Source: Limnoglobus roseus
GTDB taxonomy: Bacteria; Planctomycetota; Planctomycetia; Gemmatales; Gemmataceae
Reading direction: 5' to 3'
Length of the DNA: 64,000 nucleotides
Assembly (NCBI RefSeq): GCF_008254045.1
Contig: NZ_CP042425.1
Coordinates: 806,001 to 870,000 of the forward strand
In this document: positions 15,928 to 24,105 of the stretch, one piece after another
How positions within the stretch are numbered: position 1 is the first letter of the stretch
Layout of the letters: the number at the start of each line of letters is the position of its first letter
The notes under the pieces: generated by a model
The model's database searches: none
What the model was told of the DNA's origin: nothing
What the model saw: only the letters and a program-made list of their open reading frames with translations
Translations under genes and position numbers: made by a program

Positions 15928-16541
15928 CGCGATGGCTGTTACTCCTCCCGCTGACCCTCGGCTCGGCCGCCGCCACGGCGACGGCCGACGACATCTGGCA
16001 GCGGCGCGACCCGCGGTATTCGTTCTTGTTCCAGGACAACCGTGCTCGTCGCGTCGGCGACATTGTCACCATCGTCATTAACGAGACCACGAACACCAAC
16101 GAGCGGGAGCAGCGGGCACTGGACAAGTCCAACGACTCGTCCGGCAACGCGGCCTTCTCCGGCACGACCTCGAACGGCACCGGCGGTCGGACCGGGTCGT
16201 TGACGTTCAGCCTGACGGACGCCTTCCGCAAGCGGTTCAGCGGCTCGTCCCAGTTGTCGAGCAACCGCGTCTTCCAGGACCGCATCTCGGCGACGGTGGT
16301 GGACATCATGCCGAACGGCAACCTCGTCATTGAGGCGTACAGCCGCCGGGTCGTCGCCACCGAGGAGCGCGTCCTGCGCGTGACCGGCGTGATCCGCCAG
16401 GCGGACGTGGGGCTCGGCAACTTGGTGCAATCCTCGAGCATCGCGAACTTGAAGGTCAGCTACCTCGGCCGCGGTCCAGCCACGCGGACGCTGAACCAGA
16501 ACTACTTCGGCCGGTTCATGAACCGCGCCTGGCCGTGGTGA
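15924..16541 (+). CDS. flgH: Flagellar L-ring protein FlgH, lacking the lipobox Cys
   Basis: A 205-aa FlgH. It has the family core SLFQDN-like sequence (YSFLFQDNRARRVGDIVTIVI), NETTNTNEREQRAL, FSGSSQLSSNRVFQDRISATVVDIMPNGNLVIE and the C-terminal GVIRQADV region. FlgH forms the outer-membrane L ring. In most bacteria it is a lipoprotein; here the signal peptide (about residues 1-21) contains no Cys at all, so lipid anchoring seems absent. Translation starts at a GTG overlapping the flgA stop (GTGA). Confidence 0.92.
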   Translation: MTRWLLLLPLTLGSAAATATADDIWQRRDPRYSFLFQDNRARRVGDIVTIVINETTNTNEREQRALDKSNDSSGNAAFSGTTSNGTGGRTGSLTFSLTDAFRKRFSGSSQLSSNRVFQDRISATVVDIMPNGNLVIEAYSRRVVATEERVLRVTGVIRQADVGLGNLVQSSSIANLKVSYLGRGPATRTLNQNYFGRFMNRAWPW

Positions 16542-16558
16542 TCGTGAAGAATGTCGGG

Positions 16559-16631
16559 CCGCCGATGGACGCCGATTAAAACCAAAACAGTCTCTTCTCT
16601 TTGATCTGCGTTGATCCGCGTCCATCGGCGG
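16559..16631. repeat. Intergenic inverted repeat between flgH and flgI
   Basis: Perfect 14-bp inverted arms CCGCCGATGGACGC (16559-16572) and the complement (16618-16631) around 45 A+T-richer bases. The inner sequence next to the right arm, GATCTGCGTTGATCCGCGT, is internally repetitive. It lies in the only sizeable gap of the flgF-flgL run, between the flgH stop and the flgI start, and looks like a dispersed intergenic repeat inserted into the operon. Confidence 0.6.
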
Positions 16632-16657
16632 CAAAATCTCTTTCGAGGGTGGCTGAC

Positions 16658-17761
16658 ATGAAGAAGATCGTTGCCCTTCTCGCGGTGGCCCTCACCACGT
16701 CCGCGGCATCTGCGCAGGTGCGGATCAAGGACATCACCGAGATCGCCGGGGCGCGGAGCAACCAACTCGTCGGGTTCGGCCTCGTCGTTGGCCTCGATGG
16801 GACGGGCAGCCGGAGCACGTTCACGCAGCAGGTCGCCATCGACATGCTGCAACGGCTCGGCGTGGCGGGACAGATCTTCAGCCAGACGCCGGCCGACGCG
16901 GTGCTGCGGTCCACCAGCATCGCGTCCGTGATGGTCGTCGCGGACATCGGCCCGTTCGCCCGGGTCGGCAGTCGGCTCGACGTGACCGTGTCGGTCATGG
17001 ACGACTCCCGTAGTCTGCAAGGCGGCACGCTCATCTTCACCCCCCTCCGGGGGTCCGACGGCGAGGTCTACTCGACTGCCCAGGGGCCGCTGTCCATCGG
17101 CGGCTTCTCGGTGTCCGGGGCCGGGGCGGGGTTGCAGAAAAACCAATTGAACGCCGGCCGCATCCCGAACGGCGGCGTCGTCGAGAAGGAAGCGCCGGGG
17201 ACGTACCTGTGCCGCGGGCGGTCGCGGCTGCTGCTGCGGAACCCAGACTTCAACACGGCCCGACTGATCGCGAAGGCAATTAACATTCACTTCCCACTGT
17301 CGGCGACGGCGATGGACGCCGGGTCGGTGGACCTCGACCCGTGCGTGGACATTACCAAGACGCCGTTGCAATTCCTGGCCGAAGTCGGCCTGTTGAACGT
17401 GAAGCCGGACTCGCCCGCCCGCGTGGTCATCAACGAGCGCACGGGAACGGTCGTGATCGGCGGGAACGTGACGATCTCGCCCACGGCCGTCGCGCAGGGG
17501 AACCTGTTCCTCCGGGCGAACACTTCATTCCAGGTCTCACAGCCGAACCCTTTGGGCGGCGGCAACACCACGGTAACGCCGCGGACTCAGGTGGGGGCGT
17601 TCGAGGGGCGGAACCAACTCGTGGCGCTGCCGGCGGCGACGACCGTGGCCGACGTGGCCCAGGCGCTGAACGCTCTGGGCGTGACACCGCGGGACTTGAT
17701 CTCGATCTTCCAGGCGCTCAAACAAGCCGGCGCGCTGAACGCCGACCTGGAGATTCTGTAA
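16658..17761 (+). CDS. flgI: Flagellar P-ring protein FlgI
   Basis: A 367-aa periplasmic ring protein, close to the usual FlgI length. Signal peptide at residues 1-20 (cleaved after ASA-Q). Conserved blocks: RIKDITEIAGARSNQLVGFGLVVGL-type opening, SIASVMVVADIGPFARVGSRLDVTVS, GGTLIFTPL, and the C-terminal TVADVAQALNALGVTPRDLISIFQALKQAGAL. FlgI polymerises around the distal rod with FlgA's help. The ATG at 16658 was chosen over an in-frame start in the repeat region upstream because it begins the signal peptide. Confidence 0.96.
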   Translation: MKKIVALLAVALTTSAASAQVRIKDITEIAGARSNQLVGFGLVVGLDGTGSRSTFTQQVAIDMLQRLGVAGQIFSQTPADAVLRSTSIASVMVVADIGPFARVGSRLDVTVSVMDDSRSLQGGTLIFTPLRGSDGEVYSTAQGPLSIGGFSVSGAGAGLQKNQLNAGRIPNGGVVEKEAPGTYLCRGRSRLLLRNPDFNTARLIAKAINIHFPLSATAMDAGSVDLDPCVDITKTPLQFLAEVGLLNVKPDSPARVVINERTGTVVIGGNVTISPTAVAQGNLFLRANTSFQVSQPNPLGGGNTTVTPRTQVGAFEGRNQLVALPAATTVADVAQALNALGVTPRDLISIFQALKQAGALNADLEIL

Positions 17762-17826
17762 CTCCCGGGCCGCCGGGCGGCAGTCTTCACTTGGCACCTG
17801 AAATTCCATCCGGGCGAACGAAACTC

Positions 17827-18228
17827 ATGCAAAGTGCTAACACAATTTCTCCTCTTCCGTATTCCTCGGCCGCCCGCGGGTCGAAGGCGGGTGCTACGGT
17901 TTCGTCAACAACCGATCCCAAGATTGCCAGCACGGCCCGCGAGTTCGAGGCGACGTTCCTGTCGCTGCTGCTCAAGGAAATGCGGCAAACTCTGGAGCCG
18001 GAAGGTGGGCTGTTCCCCGGCGACGCGGGGGACGTTCAGGGCGGGATGTTTGACCTGTTCCTGAGCCAGCACCTTGCCGACGCGGGCGGGATCGGACTCG
18101 CGACCGTCATCGAACAACAACTACGGCCCGTCACCCATGCTTCCGACGTCCGTCCCCAACTTCCAACAACTGACCGAGCGGCTCCTCGGCCACCTTCGCC
18201 AGGAAGAACTCCTGCTGCGAACCAGTAA
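17827..18228 (+). CDS. flgJ: FlgJ-type rod-binding protein, no muramidase domain
   Basis: A 133-aa protein consisting only of the FlgJ N-terminal rod-binding domain (residues about 40-100: REFEATFLSLLLKEMRQTL, then GGMFDLFLSQHLADAGGIGLA) plus a Pro/Ala-rich tail. The C-terminal peptidoglycan hydrolase half of enterobacterial FlgJ is missing, as in many other phyla, so another enzyme must open the wall for the rod. The last 92 bases overlap the next gene in a different frame; the tail there is low complexity. Confidence 0.85.
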   Translation: MQSANTISPLPYSSAARGSKAGATVSSTTDPKIASTAREFEATFLSLLLKEMRQTLEPEGGLFPGDAGDVQGGMFDLFLSQHLADAGGIGLATVIEQQLRPVTHASDVRPQLPTTDRAAPRPPSPGRTPAANQ

Positions 18229-18637
18229 GGAGTGCCTCCTCGGCGTTCACGACGCCCTGCGGCAAGGCGACCTCAACGCCCTTCAGGTGGCCCAGCCGCA
18301 CCAGGAAAAATTGGCCGCCGACTTGCGGGGGGCGTCCGAGCAACGGGCGACCGCCGCAACCGCCATCTCACAATCGCTCGGTCTGAGCGGTGGCAACGTG
18401 ACGTTGTCCGAACTCGCAGACCGGCTGTCGCCGACGCTGGCCCGGCAACTGCGGGACGCCCGCGAAAGCATGCGGGACGCACTCGCCGACGTGGTCGAAC
18501 TTCAACGTGCGAACGCAAATCTCGTGCAGACCCTTCGATCATACTTCAGCGGCGTTCTGTCCGGGCTGTCGAGCGCAGACGCTCCGGCCTCCACCCGCTA
18601 CGGCCCCACCGGTGGCCGCCTCCAGACCGTGGGCTAA
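18137..18637 (+). CDS. flgN: FlgN-like flagellar chaperone
   Basis: A 166-aa predicted all-helical protein with the length, charge pattern and position of FlgN, the export chaperone for FlgK and FlgL, which are encoded immediately downstream. Helices: residues about 8-50 (LTERLLGHLRQEELLLRTSK), 58-80 and 105-155 (RESMRDALADVVELQRANAN), with a Pro/Thr-rich tail. FlgN is poorly conserved, so the call rests on context and helix pattern. The ATG at 18137 lies inside flgJ; no later ATG would keep the first helices, so a 92-base overlap is likely real. Confidence 0.68.
   Translation: MLPTSVPNFQQLTERLLGHLRQEELLLRTSKECLLGVHDALRQGDLNALQVAQPHQEKLAADLRGASEQRATAATAISQSLGLSGGNVTLSELADRLSPTLARQLRDARESMRDALADVVELQRANANLVQTLRSYFSGVLSGLSSADAPASTRYGPTGGRLQTVG
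18516..18541 (+). promoter_or_regulatory. Sigma-28-like promoter inside flgN, before flgK
   Basis: CAAA (18516-18519), 14 bases, TTCGATCA (18534-18541), identical in both boxes to the flagellin site. It is 165 bases before the flgK start and within the FlgN-like coding sequence. It would give flgK-flgL an extra late promoter, as known in other flagellated bacteria. Being inside a gene it could be chance, but the match is exact. Confidence 0.55.
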
Positions 18638-18705
18638 CACGGTAACCCGCTCGCCCCTTCGCTTTTGACCCCTGCACCCGTTGAGTGTGGAACCCGGAAC
18701 CGTAC

Positions 18706-20661
18706 ATGAACGCCTCCACGATTGGTATCTCTGCCCTGATCGCGGGCCAACAGGGGTTGGCCATCGCCGGGCAGAACATCACGAACGCCACCACGCCCGG
18801 CTACCGCCGGCAGAGCGTGAACCTCGGCAGCCGCGAGACGGCCGGTGTGGGCACGGGCGTTGACGTCGTCTCGATCACGCGGTACGACTCGCCGCCGCTG
18901 CGGGCCGCCATCTTGCGGGGCAACAGCGACGAGGCCGCCGCCGCCACCCAACGGGACGTGCAACAGCAGGTCGAAACCACGCTCGGCCAATCGCCCAACG
19001 ACGTGAGCAGCCGGACGGAAGACCTGTTCAACAAGCTCGAAGCCCTGTCGGCGAAGCCCGCCGACGCCGCCCTGCGGCGCGACTTCGTCGCATCCGCCGG
19101 ACAACTCGCGACGCAGTTCAACACCGTGGCCGGCGACCTCAGCCGGTTGAAGAGTAACGTCAGCGATCAGGCGTTCCAACAGGTCGACCAGGTCAACACT
19201 TTGACGACCAAGATCGCCGACCTGAACGGCCGGATTTACAACACCGACGTGGCCGGCGGGAACACCAACGACCTCCGCGACCAGCGGGACCAGGCCGTCG
19301 ACGACCTCTCGAAGTTGGTCGACTTCCGCACCACGCAACAGGACCACGGCGTCGTCACGCTGACCAACGGCTCGACCACGCTCGTCGTCGGCTCCGTCCC
19401 GACGAAGTTCACGGCCATCAAGAACGGGTCCGACCAGTTCGAAATTCACGCCGGTACTTCGACGACGCCCGTGAGTTTCACCGGCGGCTCGCTCGGCGGC
19501 TTGACGAACCAGTACAACGTGGACCTGCCCGCGACGCGCGGCCGTCTTGATGCCCTCGCCGGGCAGATTGCCCAGCAGTTGAACCAAGCCCAGGCGACCG
19601 GCCTCGGCACCGCGGGGCCGTTCTCCACCGTCGTCGGTACACAGGGGGTGAGCGACCCGACCGCGCCGCTGGCGACGCAGAACCTGCCGTTCCCGATTTC
19701 GAACGGCCAACTGACGATCAGCCTGACGAACGCCTCTGGCACGCGGACGAATTCGAACATCGCCATCGACCCGACCACGCAGAGCCTCAACGACGTGGCC
19801 GCCGCGATCACGGCCGGCACCGGCGGGCAAGTCACGGCCAGTGTCGATACGCCGTCGAACGTGCTGCGGTTCCAGGCCGCGGCTGGCGTGCAGTTCGACT
19901 TCGCCGGCCGCGTGCCGACGACCCCGCCGACCAACACGCTCGCCGGCACGAGCACGCCGACGCTGGACGGTGCGTACAACGGCACGGCGAACGAGAACTT
20001 CACCTTCAACGTCGTCGGCAGCGGCACGGTCGGCACCACGCCGGGGCTGCAACTCGAAATCCGCAACGCGGCCAACAACGTCGTCGGCACGCTGGACGTA
20101 GGCGACAAGTACACCCCCGGCACCGCCCTCGCCGTCGGCAACGGGCTGTCGGTGAAGCTGAGTGCGGGCACGCTGACCGGCGGCAGTTTCGGCACGCCGG
20201 CCAACGGCACGCCGGACACCGCGAACGTCCTCTCCGGCCTCGGCGTCAACGGGATCTTCTCCGGATCGACCGCGGGCACCCTGACCGTCAACCCAAAGCT
20301 GACGGCCGACCCCGGCCTCCTCGCGACTTCACGGAACGGCCAACCGGCCGACACGTCGAACCTGCAACGGCTCACCGCCCTCCGCACCGCCGGCACCGCC
20401 GCGGGCGGGCGAAGTTTCACCGCCGAGGCGACCGACATTGCCTCGACCGTCGGCTCGCGGATTAACTCGCTCGACGGCCAACAAGCAACCCACGCCGGCG
20501 TTGTGCAAAATCTGTTCGCCCAGGAACAGTCGGTCACCGGCGTGGACACGAACGAAGAAGTGGTCAAACTGCTGGACTACCAGCGGTTGATTCAGACGGC
20601 CGCGAAGTACATCGGGGCGGTCAACGACGCGATGGACTCGATCATCCAGATCGTGCGATAA
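18706..20661 (+). CDS. flgK: Hook-filament junction protein FlgK
   Basis: A 651-aa hook-associated protein 1. The N-terminus has the conserved pattern GISALIAGQQGLAIAGQNI, NATTPGYRRQSV; then DVVSITRYDSPPLRAAILRGN. The C-terminus (GVDTNEEVVKLLDYQRLIQTAAKYI) is the family signature. The middle is expanded with Thr/Gly/Asn-rich surface domains. FlgK joins hook to filament with FlgL. The ATG at 18706 was preferred over a GTG seven codons upstream because MNAS begins the conserved helix. Confidence 0.95.
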   Translation: MNASTIGISALIAGQQGLAIAGQNITNATTPGYRRQSVNLGSRETAGVGTGVDVVSITRYDSPPLRAAILRGNSDEAAAATQRDVQQQVETTLGQSPNDVSSRTEDLFNKLEALSAKPADAALRRDFVASAGQLATQFNTVAGDLSRLKSNVSDQAFQQVDQVNTLTTKIADLNGRIYNTDVAGGNTNDLRDQRDQAVDDLSKLVDFRTTQQDHGVVTLTNGSTTLVVGSVPTKFTAIKNGSDQFEIHAGTSTTPVSFTGGSLGGLTNQYNVDLPATRGRLDALAGQIAQQLNQAQATGLGTAGPFSTVVGTQGVSDPTAPLATQNLPFPISNGQLTISLTNASGTRTNSNIAIDPTTQSLNDVAAAITAGTGGQVTASVDTPSNVLRFQAAAGVQFDFAGRVPTTPPTNTLAGTSTPTLDGAYNGTANENFTFNVVGSGTVGTTPGLQLEIRNAANNVVGTLDVGDKYTPGTALAVGNGLSVKLSAGTLTGGSFGTPANGTPDTANVLSGLGVNGIFSGSTAGTLTVNPKLTADPGLLATSRNGQPADTSNLQRLTALRTAGTAAGGRSFTAEATDIASTVGSRINSLDGQQATHAGVVQNLFAQEQSVTGVDTNEEVVKLLDYQRLIQTAAKYIGAVNDAMDSIIQIVR

Positions 20662-20687
20662 GGGCAAATTTGCCAGGGGAACTTTCG

Positions 20688-21608
20688 ATGAACCTTCGAG
20701 TCACGGGGCAGGCGCAGACGGCGGCGACGCTCGTGCAGATTCGCCGGCAGGCCGCGAGCCAGGCGAAGTACCAGGACCAGATCAGCACCGGCGACCGCGT
20801 GAAGGTGGCGTCGGACGACCCGGCCGCGTACGCATCGCTGTCGCAATCGAAGGCGGCCAGCGGGGCGTTCGCGAACTCGCTCCAGGTCGTATCGACGGCG
20901 ACCAGCGGCCTCGACGCCTCGGTTTCCGCCCTGCTCGACGGCAACCAGGTCTTGACGCGGGCGAAACAACTGGCTATCACCGGGGCCGACGCATCGACCG
21001 ACTCTTCGAACTTCGAAGGGTTGGCCACGGAACTCGACTCGCTCATCGACCGCTTCACGCAGGCGGCGAACACGCAATTCGATGGGGACTACCTGTTCGG
21101 CGGCGACAACACCAAGTCGCAACCGTTCCGGGCGACGGGAACGAATGGGCAGGGGCGGCCGACCGCAGTCACATATGACGGATCGGCCACCCCCGCTCAA
21201 ACGGTCATCGGCGGCAACCAAACCGTGGAAACGCGGGCCGTCGGCTCTAACACGTTCTCGGGCGCGTTCGACACGCTGATCCAACTCCGCGACACCTTCC
21301 GCGACAAGACCCTGACCGACGCCCAGAAGGCGACCGCGATCAACCAGAGTATCGCGAAGATCGACACGGCGAGTTCCGCCCTGAACAACACGATCAGCGT
21401 TCAGTCGTCGACGCTGAGCGGCCTCGACGCGGTGCAGAACCGGCTGCAAGACTTGAAGCTCGCCGCCGACACGCGGGTCGGCGACCTCGGCGCGACCGAC
21501 TACGCCGACGCGGTCCTGCACCTGAAGGAACAAGAATCCGCCTACCAATCCACGCTCAGCCTCGCCGCCAACTTCGTCCCACCGAGCTTGTTCGACTTCA
21601 TCAAGTAG
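20688..21608 (+). CDS. flgL: Hook-filament junction protein FlgL
   Basis: A 306-aa flagellin-like protein. N-terminal helix with the FlgL pattern (LVQIRRQAASQAKYQDQISTG, KVASDDPAAYASL) and C-terminal helix ending SAYQSTLSLAANFVPPSLFDFIK. The short middle contains FDGDYLFGGDNTKSQPF, typical of FlgL. It forms the second junction zone between FlgK and the filament. Start at 20688 is preceded by AGGGGA. It ends the flagellar run and is followed by a 41-bp hairpin shared with the convergent gene. Confidence 0.94.
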   Translation: MNLRVTGQAQTAATLVQIRRQAASQAKYQDQISTGDRVKVASDDPAAYASLSQSKAASGAFANSLQVVSTATSGLDASVSALLDGNQVLTRAKQLAITGADASTDSSNFEGLATELDSLIDRFTQAANTQFDGDYLFGGDNTKSQPFRATGTNGQGRPTAVTYDGSATPAQTVIGGNQTVETRAVGSNTFSGAFDTLIQLRDTFRDKTLTDAQKATAINQSIAKIDTASSALNNTISVQSSTLSGLDAVQNRLQDLKLAADTRVGDLGATDYADAVLHLKEQESAYQSTLSLAANFVPPSLFDFIK

Positions 21609-21610
21609 CG

Positions 21611-21705
21611 GATGAAGGGGTGAGCGGGTGGCTTGGTGAAGGGGTGAGAAAACCTGGCCTTCGCTTTTTCACCCCTTCACCAAGTCACCCGCTCACCCCT
21701 TCATC
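21611..21705. terminator. Very long bidirectional hairpin between convergent genes
   Basis: Arms 21611-21651 and 21665-21705 pair over 41 bp (39 Watson-Crick and 2 G-T), with a 13-base loop. It fills the gap between the flgL stop and the stop of the 57-aa gene. Each arm contains two copies of TGAAGGGGTGA, a unit that recurs in the imperfect hairpin before tgt at 58274-58372, so it also belongs to a repeat family. Confidence 0.8.
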
Positions 21706-21707
21706 TT

Positions 21708-21881
21708 CTAGGCCGCGAAGTACGTCCGGCTCAGCCATAGTAACAGCCCCAGCAGTGCCGCCCCGAGCGCGAGGCTGCCGCCGATCAGCCACTTCTCGGC
21801 CGGCAGCAATGGCTCCGCTTCCACACTCGCCAGTTCCCGTGCGGTTTCCGCATCCGTCGGTCGGACGTTCGGCGCTTCCAT
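21708..21881 (-). CDS. Small single-pass membrane protein (57 aa)
   Basis: A 57-aa product with a charged N-terminal half (Glu-rich, residues 1-29) and one hydrophobic helix (residues about 32-50, GGSLALGAALLGLLLWL) ending RTYFAA. The ATG lies one base after the stop of the YeiH-like transporter gene, and GGAGG inside that gene's last codons sits 8 bases before it, so the two are translated together. It may be a small subunit or stabiliser of the transporter. No family recognised. Too short to be found by standard length cut-offs. Confidence 0.72.
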   Translation of the reverse strand: MEAPNVRPTDAETARELASVEAEPLLPAEKWLIGGSLALGAALLGLLLWLSRTYFAA

Positions 21882-21882
21882 G

Positions 21883-23304
21883 TTACTTCCCTCCCGGTCC
21901 GGCCGGCACGCCGTGGAAGAACAGCCACGAGATTGCCAGCCCGATCCAGATGACGAACCCGAACAAGCTCACCACGTACACCAGCGCCAGACGGCCCAGC
22001 CCCTCGGCCCACAGCCGGCGGACGTTCGTGGCGAGGCCGATGCTGAAGAACGTCAACACGAAGAACACCCGCCGGAACACGTCGGCCTGATCGGTGCCCT
22101 TCTTCAGATCGGGGATCAGCGCCGGCTGGAGCCACCCGATGACGAAGAACGCGCCGAACGTCAGGGCGTAGCCGAACACGAACTTCGGGAACCGCGACCA
22201 GATTTCGCGCAACGGCAACCCGCCACCTTCCCGCGGCTCGATCTTCCACGACCAGACCGCCGACAGGATGACCGCCCACACGCCGATGAACACATCGATG
22301 AACACCTTCACCGTTGTCGTCGTCAGGGCCATCCACTTGCGGGCCGGGTCGTCCGCATCCGGGTAGAAGTACGCGGCCGTGATCTCGCCGCTGGAGAACG
22401 CGGCCCCGTCGGTCTTCACGGCCAGCCCCATCCAGCCGGCCGCCACCATCGGGTCGTTAGGCAACAGGTAATGTGCAAGGCCGGGCAGTACGAGCATTTC
22501 GATGACGGCGAAGACGACGACCAGCGATGACACCATCACCGGCACGACCGGCCGTGCCCGAATCGCGGCCCCGGTGGTGATGGCCGCCGTGACGCCGCAG
22601 ATCGAGATGCCGCTCGCCAGTGGGGCCGCCCACTCGCGGCTGAAGCCGAAGACCTTGCGGGCGATCAGGTACACGAGCGCCCAGTAGATGAGGTACGCCT
22701 CGATGATGGCCGCCAGCCCGCGGAAGAGGATGGCCGAGGTTCGCCCCGATTCCTCGGCCGCCTTCGCCCCGAGGACCGCCCCGTAGATGACGATGCCGGT
22801 CTTGATGAACAGTTCCGACCGGGCCGCGTCCTTGAACCAACTCGCGGCCCGCGGCGACAGGTTGCCGATGAGCAGCCCGCCGACGAGCGCGAGCAGGTAG
22901 CCCGCCTCCCCGGTCAGGCCGAGCGAGAAGTCGATGCCCGGCTGCCGCTTGTTCGGCGTGGCCGCGATGTACGAATTGTGCCCGGCGATCCAGCAGGCGA
23001 ACGCGAGAACGAACAGCACGGCGAACCGCACCGCGAACGGCCCCGGTTTCACCCCCAAGAACGCCGCCCCGGCCGACAGCACCACGAGCAGGAACGCGAA
23101 CGTCGCGGCGAGTGCCCCCGGCCCGGTCAGCGACGCGAACGCCGGCGACGACGGCGACATCGCTTTCGAGACGTCGGCCCACTCTTTCACGCTCACGGAC
23201 CAGCCGAGGAGGTTCACCCCGGCCAGCGTGGACAGACTGAGGGCGACGACGAGCAAGCCGAGCAGCACGGCGAGGACGTCTTCCGAACGGAACCAGGATT
23301 TCAT
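21883..23304 (-). CDS. YeiH-family putative anion (sulfate) exporter
   Basis: A 473-aa polytopic membrane protein with about 12 hydrophobic helices. Residues about 240-260 (ASGISICGVTAAITTGAAI) match the conserved signature of the UPF0324/YeiH family, and the C-terminal GLATNVRRLW fits the family's GL-T-(N/D) motif. It is longer than E. coli YeiH (about 350 aa) because of an N-terminal extension with two extra helices and a loop before the FAVRFAVLFVLAF helix. Substrate is not proven for the family; sulfate or sulfonate export is the usual annotation. Followed by a coupled 57-aa membrane protein. Confidence 0.85.
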   Translation of the reverse strand: MKSWFRSEDVLAVLLGLLVVALSLSTLAGVNLLGWSVSVKEWADVSKAMSPSSPAFASLTGPGALAATFAFLLVVLSAGAAFLGVKPGPFAVRFAVLFVLAFACWIAGHNSYIAATPNKRQPGIDFSLGLTGEAGYLLALVGGLLIGNLSPRAASWFKDAARSELFIKTGIVIYGAVLGAKAAEESGRTSAILFRGLAAIIEAYLIYWALVYLIARKVFGFSREWAAPLASGISICGVTAAITTGAAIRARPVVPVMVSSLVVVFAVIEMLVLPGLAHYLLPNDPMVAAGWMGLAVKTDGAAFSSGEITAAYFYPDADDPARKWMALTTTTVKVFIDVFIGVWAVILSAVWSWKIEPREGGGLPLREIWSRFPKFVFGYALTFGAFFVIGWLQPALIPDLKKGTDQADVFRRVFFVLTFFSIGLATNVRRLWAEGLGRLALVYVVSLFGFVIWIGLAISWLFFHGVPAGPGGK

Positions 23305-23399
23305 GGAGAGGACCGGAGGGTGGCAGGCGGGGTTCGTCCGTCTCCTGTTCTATCGCGGCCGCCCGCGTTTGTCTTTCGGCCCGGACGGGACCGCCGATG

Positions 23400-24002
23400 T
23401 CACTCCTTGCCCAGCACGAGGTCGAGCGCCCAGCACCCGCGGACGTGCGGCCCGTCCGACCGGCAATGGCCGAGGATGTCGGCGTCCTCGCACCCGGCGT
23501 CTTGGAGCGCATCCGCGAGGATTGGCAGCCGGTCGAAGGCGAGATCGGCGTAGATGCCTTCGGCGACGGTGACGACGGTGGGCGTGAGCCACGATGAATC
23601 AACGGTTCGTGGTCGAAAGGTGCAGAAGAACAACTCTCGCTGCACCGCGGTTGCCGGTGGGCCCTGTTCCGGGGTCAGAAAGCAATCGATTGTACGTGCC
23701 GCCTTCCACCCGGCCGGATGAAGTAGCCAAGCGGCTATCTCGCCTTGTGGATAAGGAATGGCCGAAAGGAGGGCGAGCATTTCGTCTTCAATGGTCGCTG
23801 CTTCCGTCTCCGTGAACTCGCCGTCGGCCATTCGCTCGGCCTGCCGAATCACCTGACCGATAACCGGGTTAGCAGTGAGATCGCAGAGGAGCGGGCAGCA
23901 TCCACAAGCCCAGAGCCGCATCTTGCGGCTCGAACACCTGCCCCGCAACTCCTCCCAGATGAGTCTTGGTACTTCACACGCCAACCACTCCGCTTCAGTC
24001 AT
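23400..24002 (-). CDS. Gemmata-type protein of unknown function (MTEAEWL family)
   Basis: A 200-aa soluble protein. It begins MTEAEWLACEVP and has a Cys-rich stretch (residues about 31-46, KMRLWACGCCPLLCDL) and the C-terminal block LTPTVVTVAEGIYADLAFDRLPILADALQDAGCEDADILGHCR. I recognise this layout as a paralogous family abundant in Gemmata-like genomes, without known function. The start is set by the family-like MTEAEWL opening; the frame upstream is a shadow. It is divergent from the DUF4380-like gene, 104 bases away. Confidence 0.78.
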   Translation of the reverse strand: MTEAEWLACEVPRLIWEELRGRCSSRKMRLWACGCCPLLCDLTANPVIGQVIRQAERMADGEFTETEAATIEDEMLALLSAIPYPQGEIAAWLLHPAGWKAARTIDCFLTPEQGPPATAVQRELFFCTFRPRTVDSSWLTPTVVTVAEGIYADLAFDRLPILADALQDAGCEDADILGHCRSDGPHVRGCWALDLVLGKE

Positions 24003-24105
24003 CGCGTCGCCCTCCGCTCCGGCCATCGTACTACGTTGCGCACTCCGAGGCCTCGGGGCTAAACATATACTGTCACCCACACCCACCCTCCCCGGAGTCG
24101 TCATC

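Noticed and set aside
17341..18228. 295-aa version of FlgJ
   Set aside because: The upstream part lies inside flgI in another frame; the rod-binding domain begins after 17827.
20663..20692. CAAA-N15-TTCGATGA overlapping the flgL start codon
   Set aside because: Resembles the sigma-28-like motif, but spacing is one base longer and the box includes the ATG itself, leaving no room for a leader.
24060..24075. TATACT -10 element before the DUF4380-like gene
   Set aside because: The hexamer is good, but no -35-like hexamer is found at 16-18 bases; too weak to report as a promoter.
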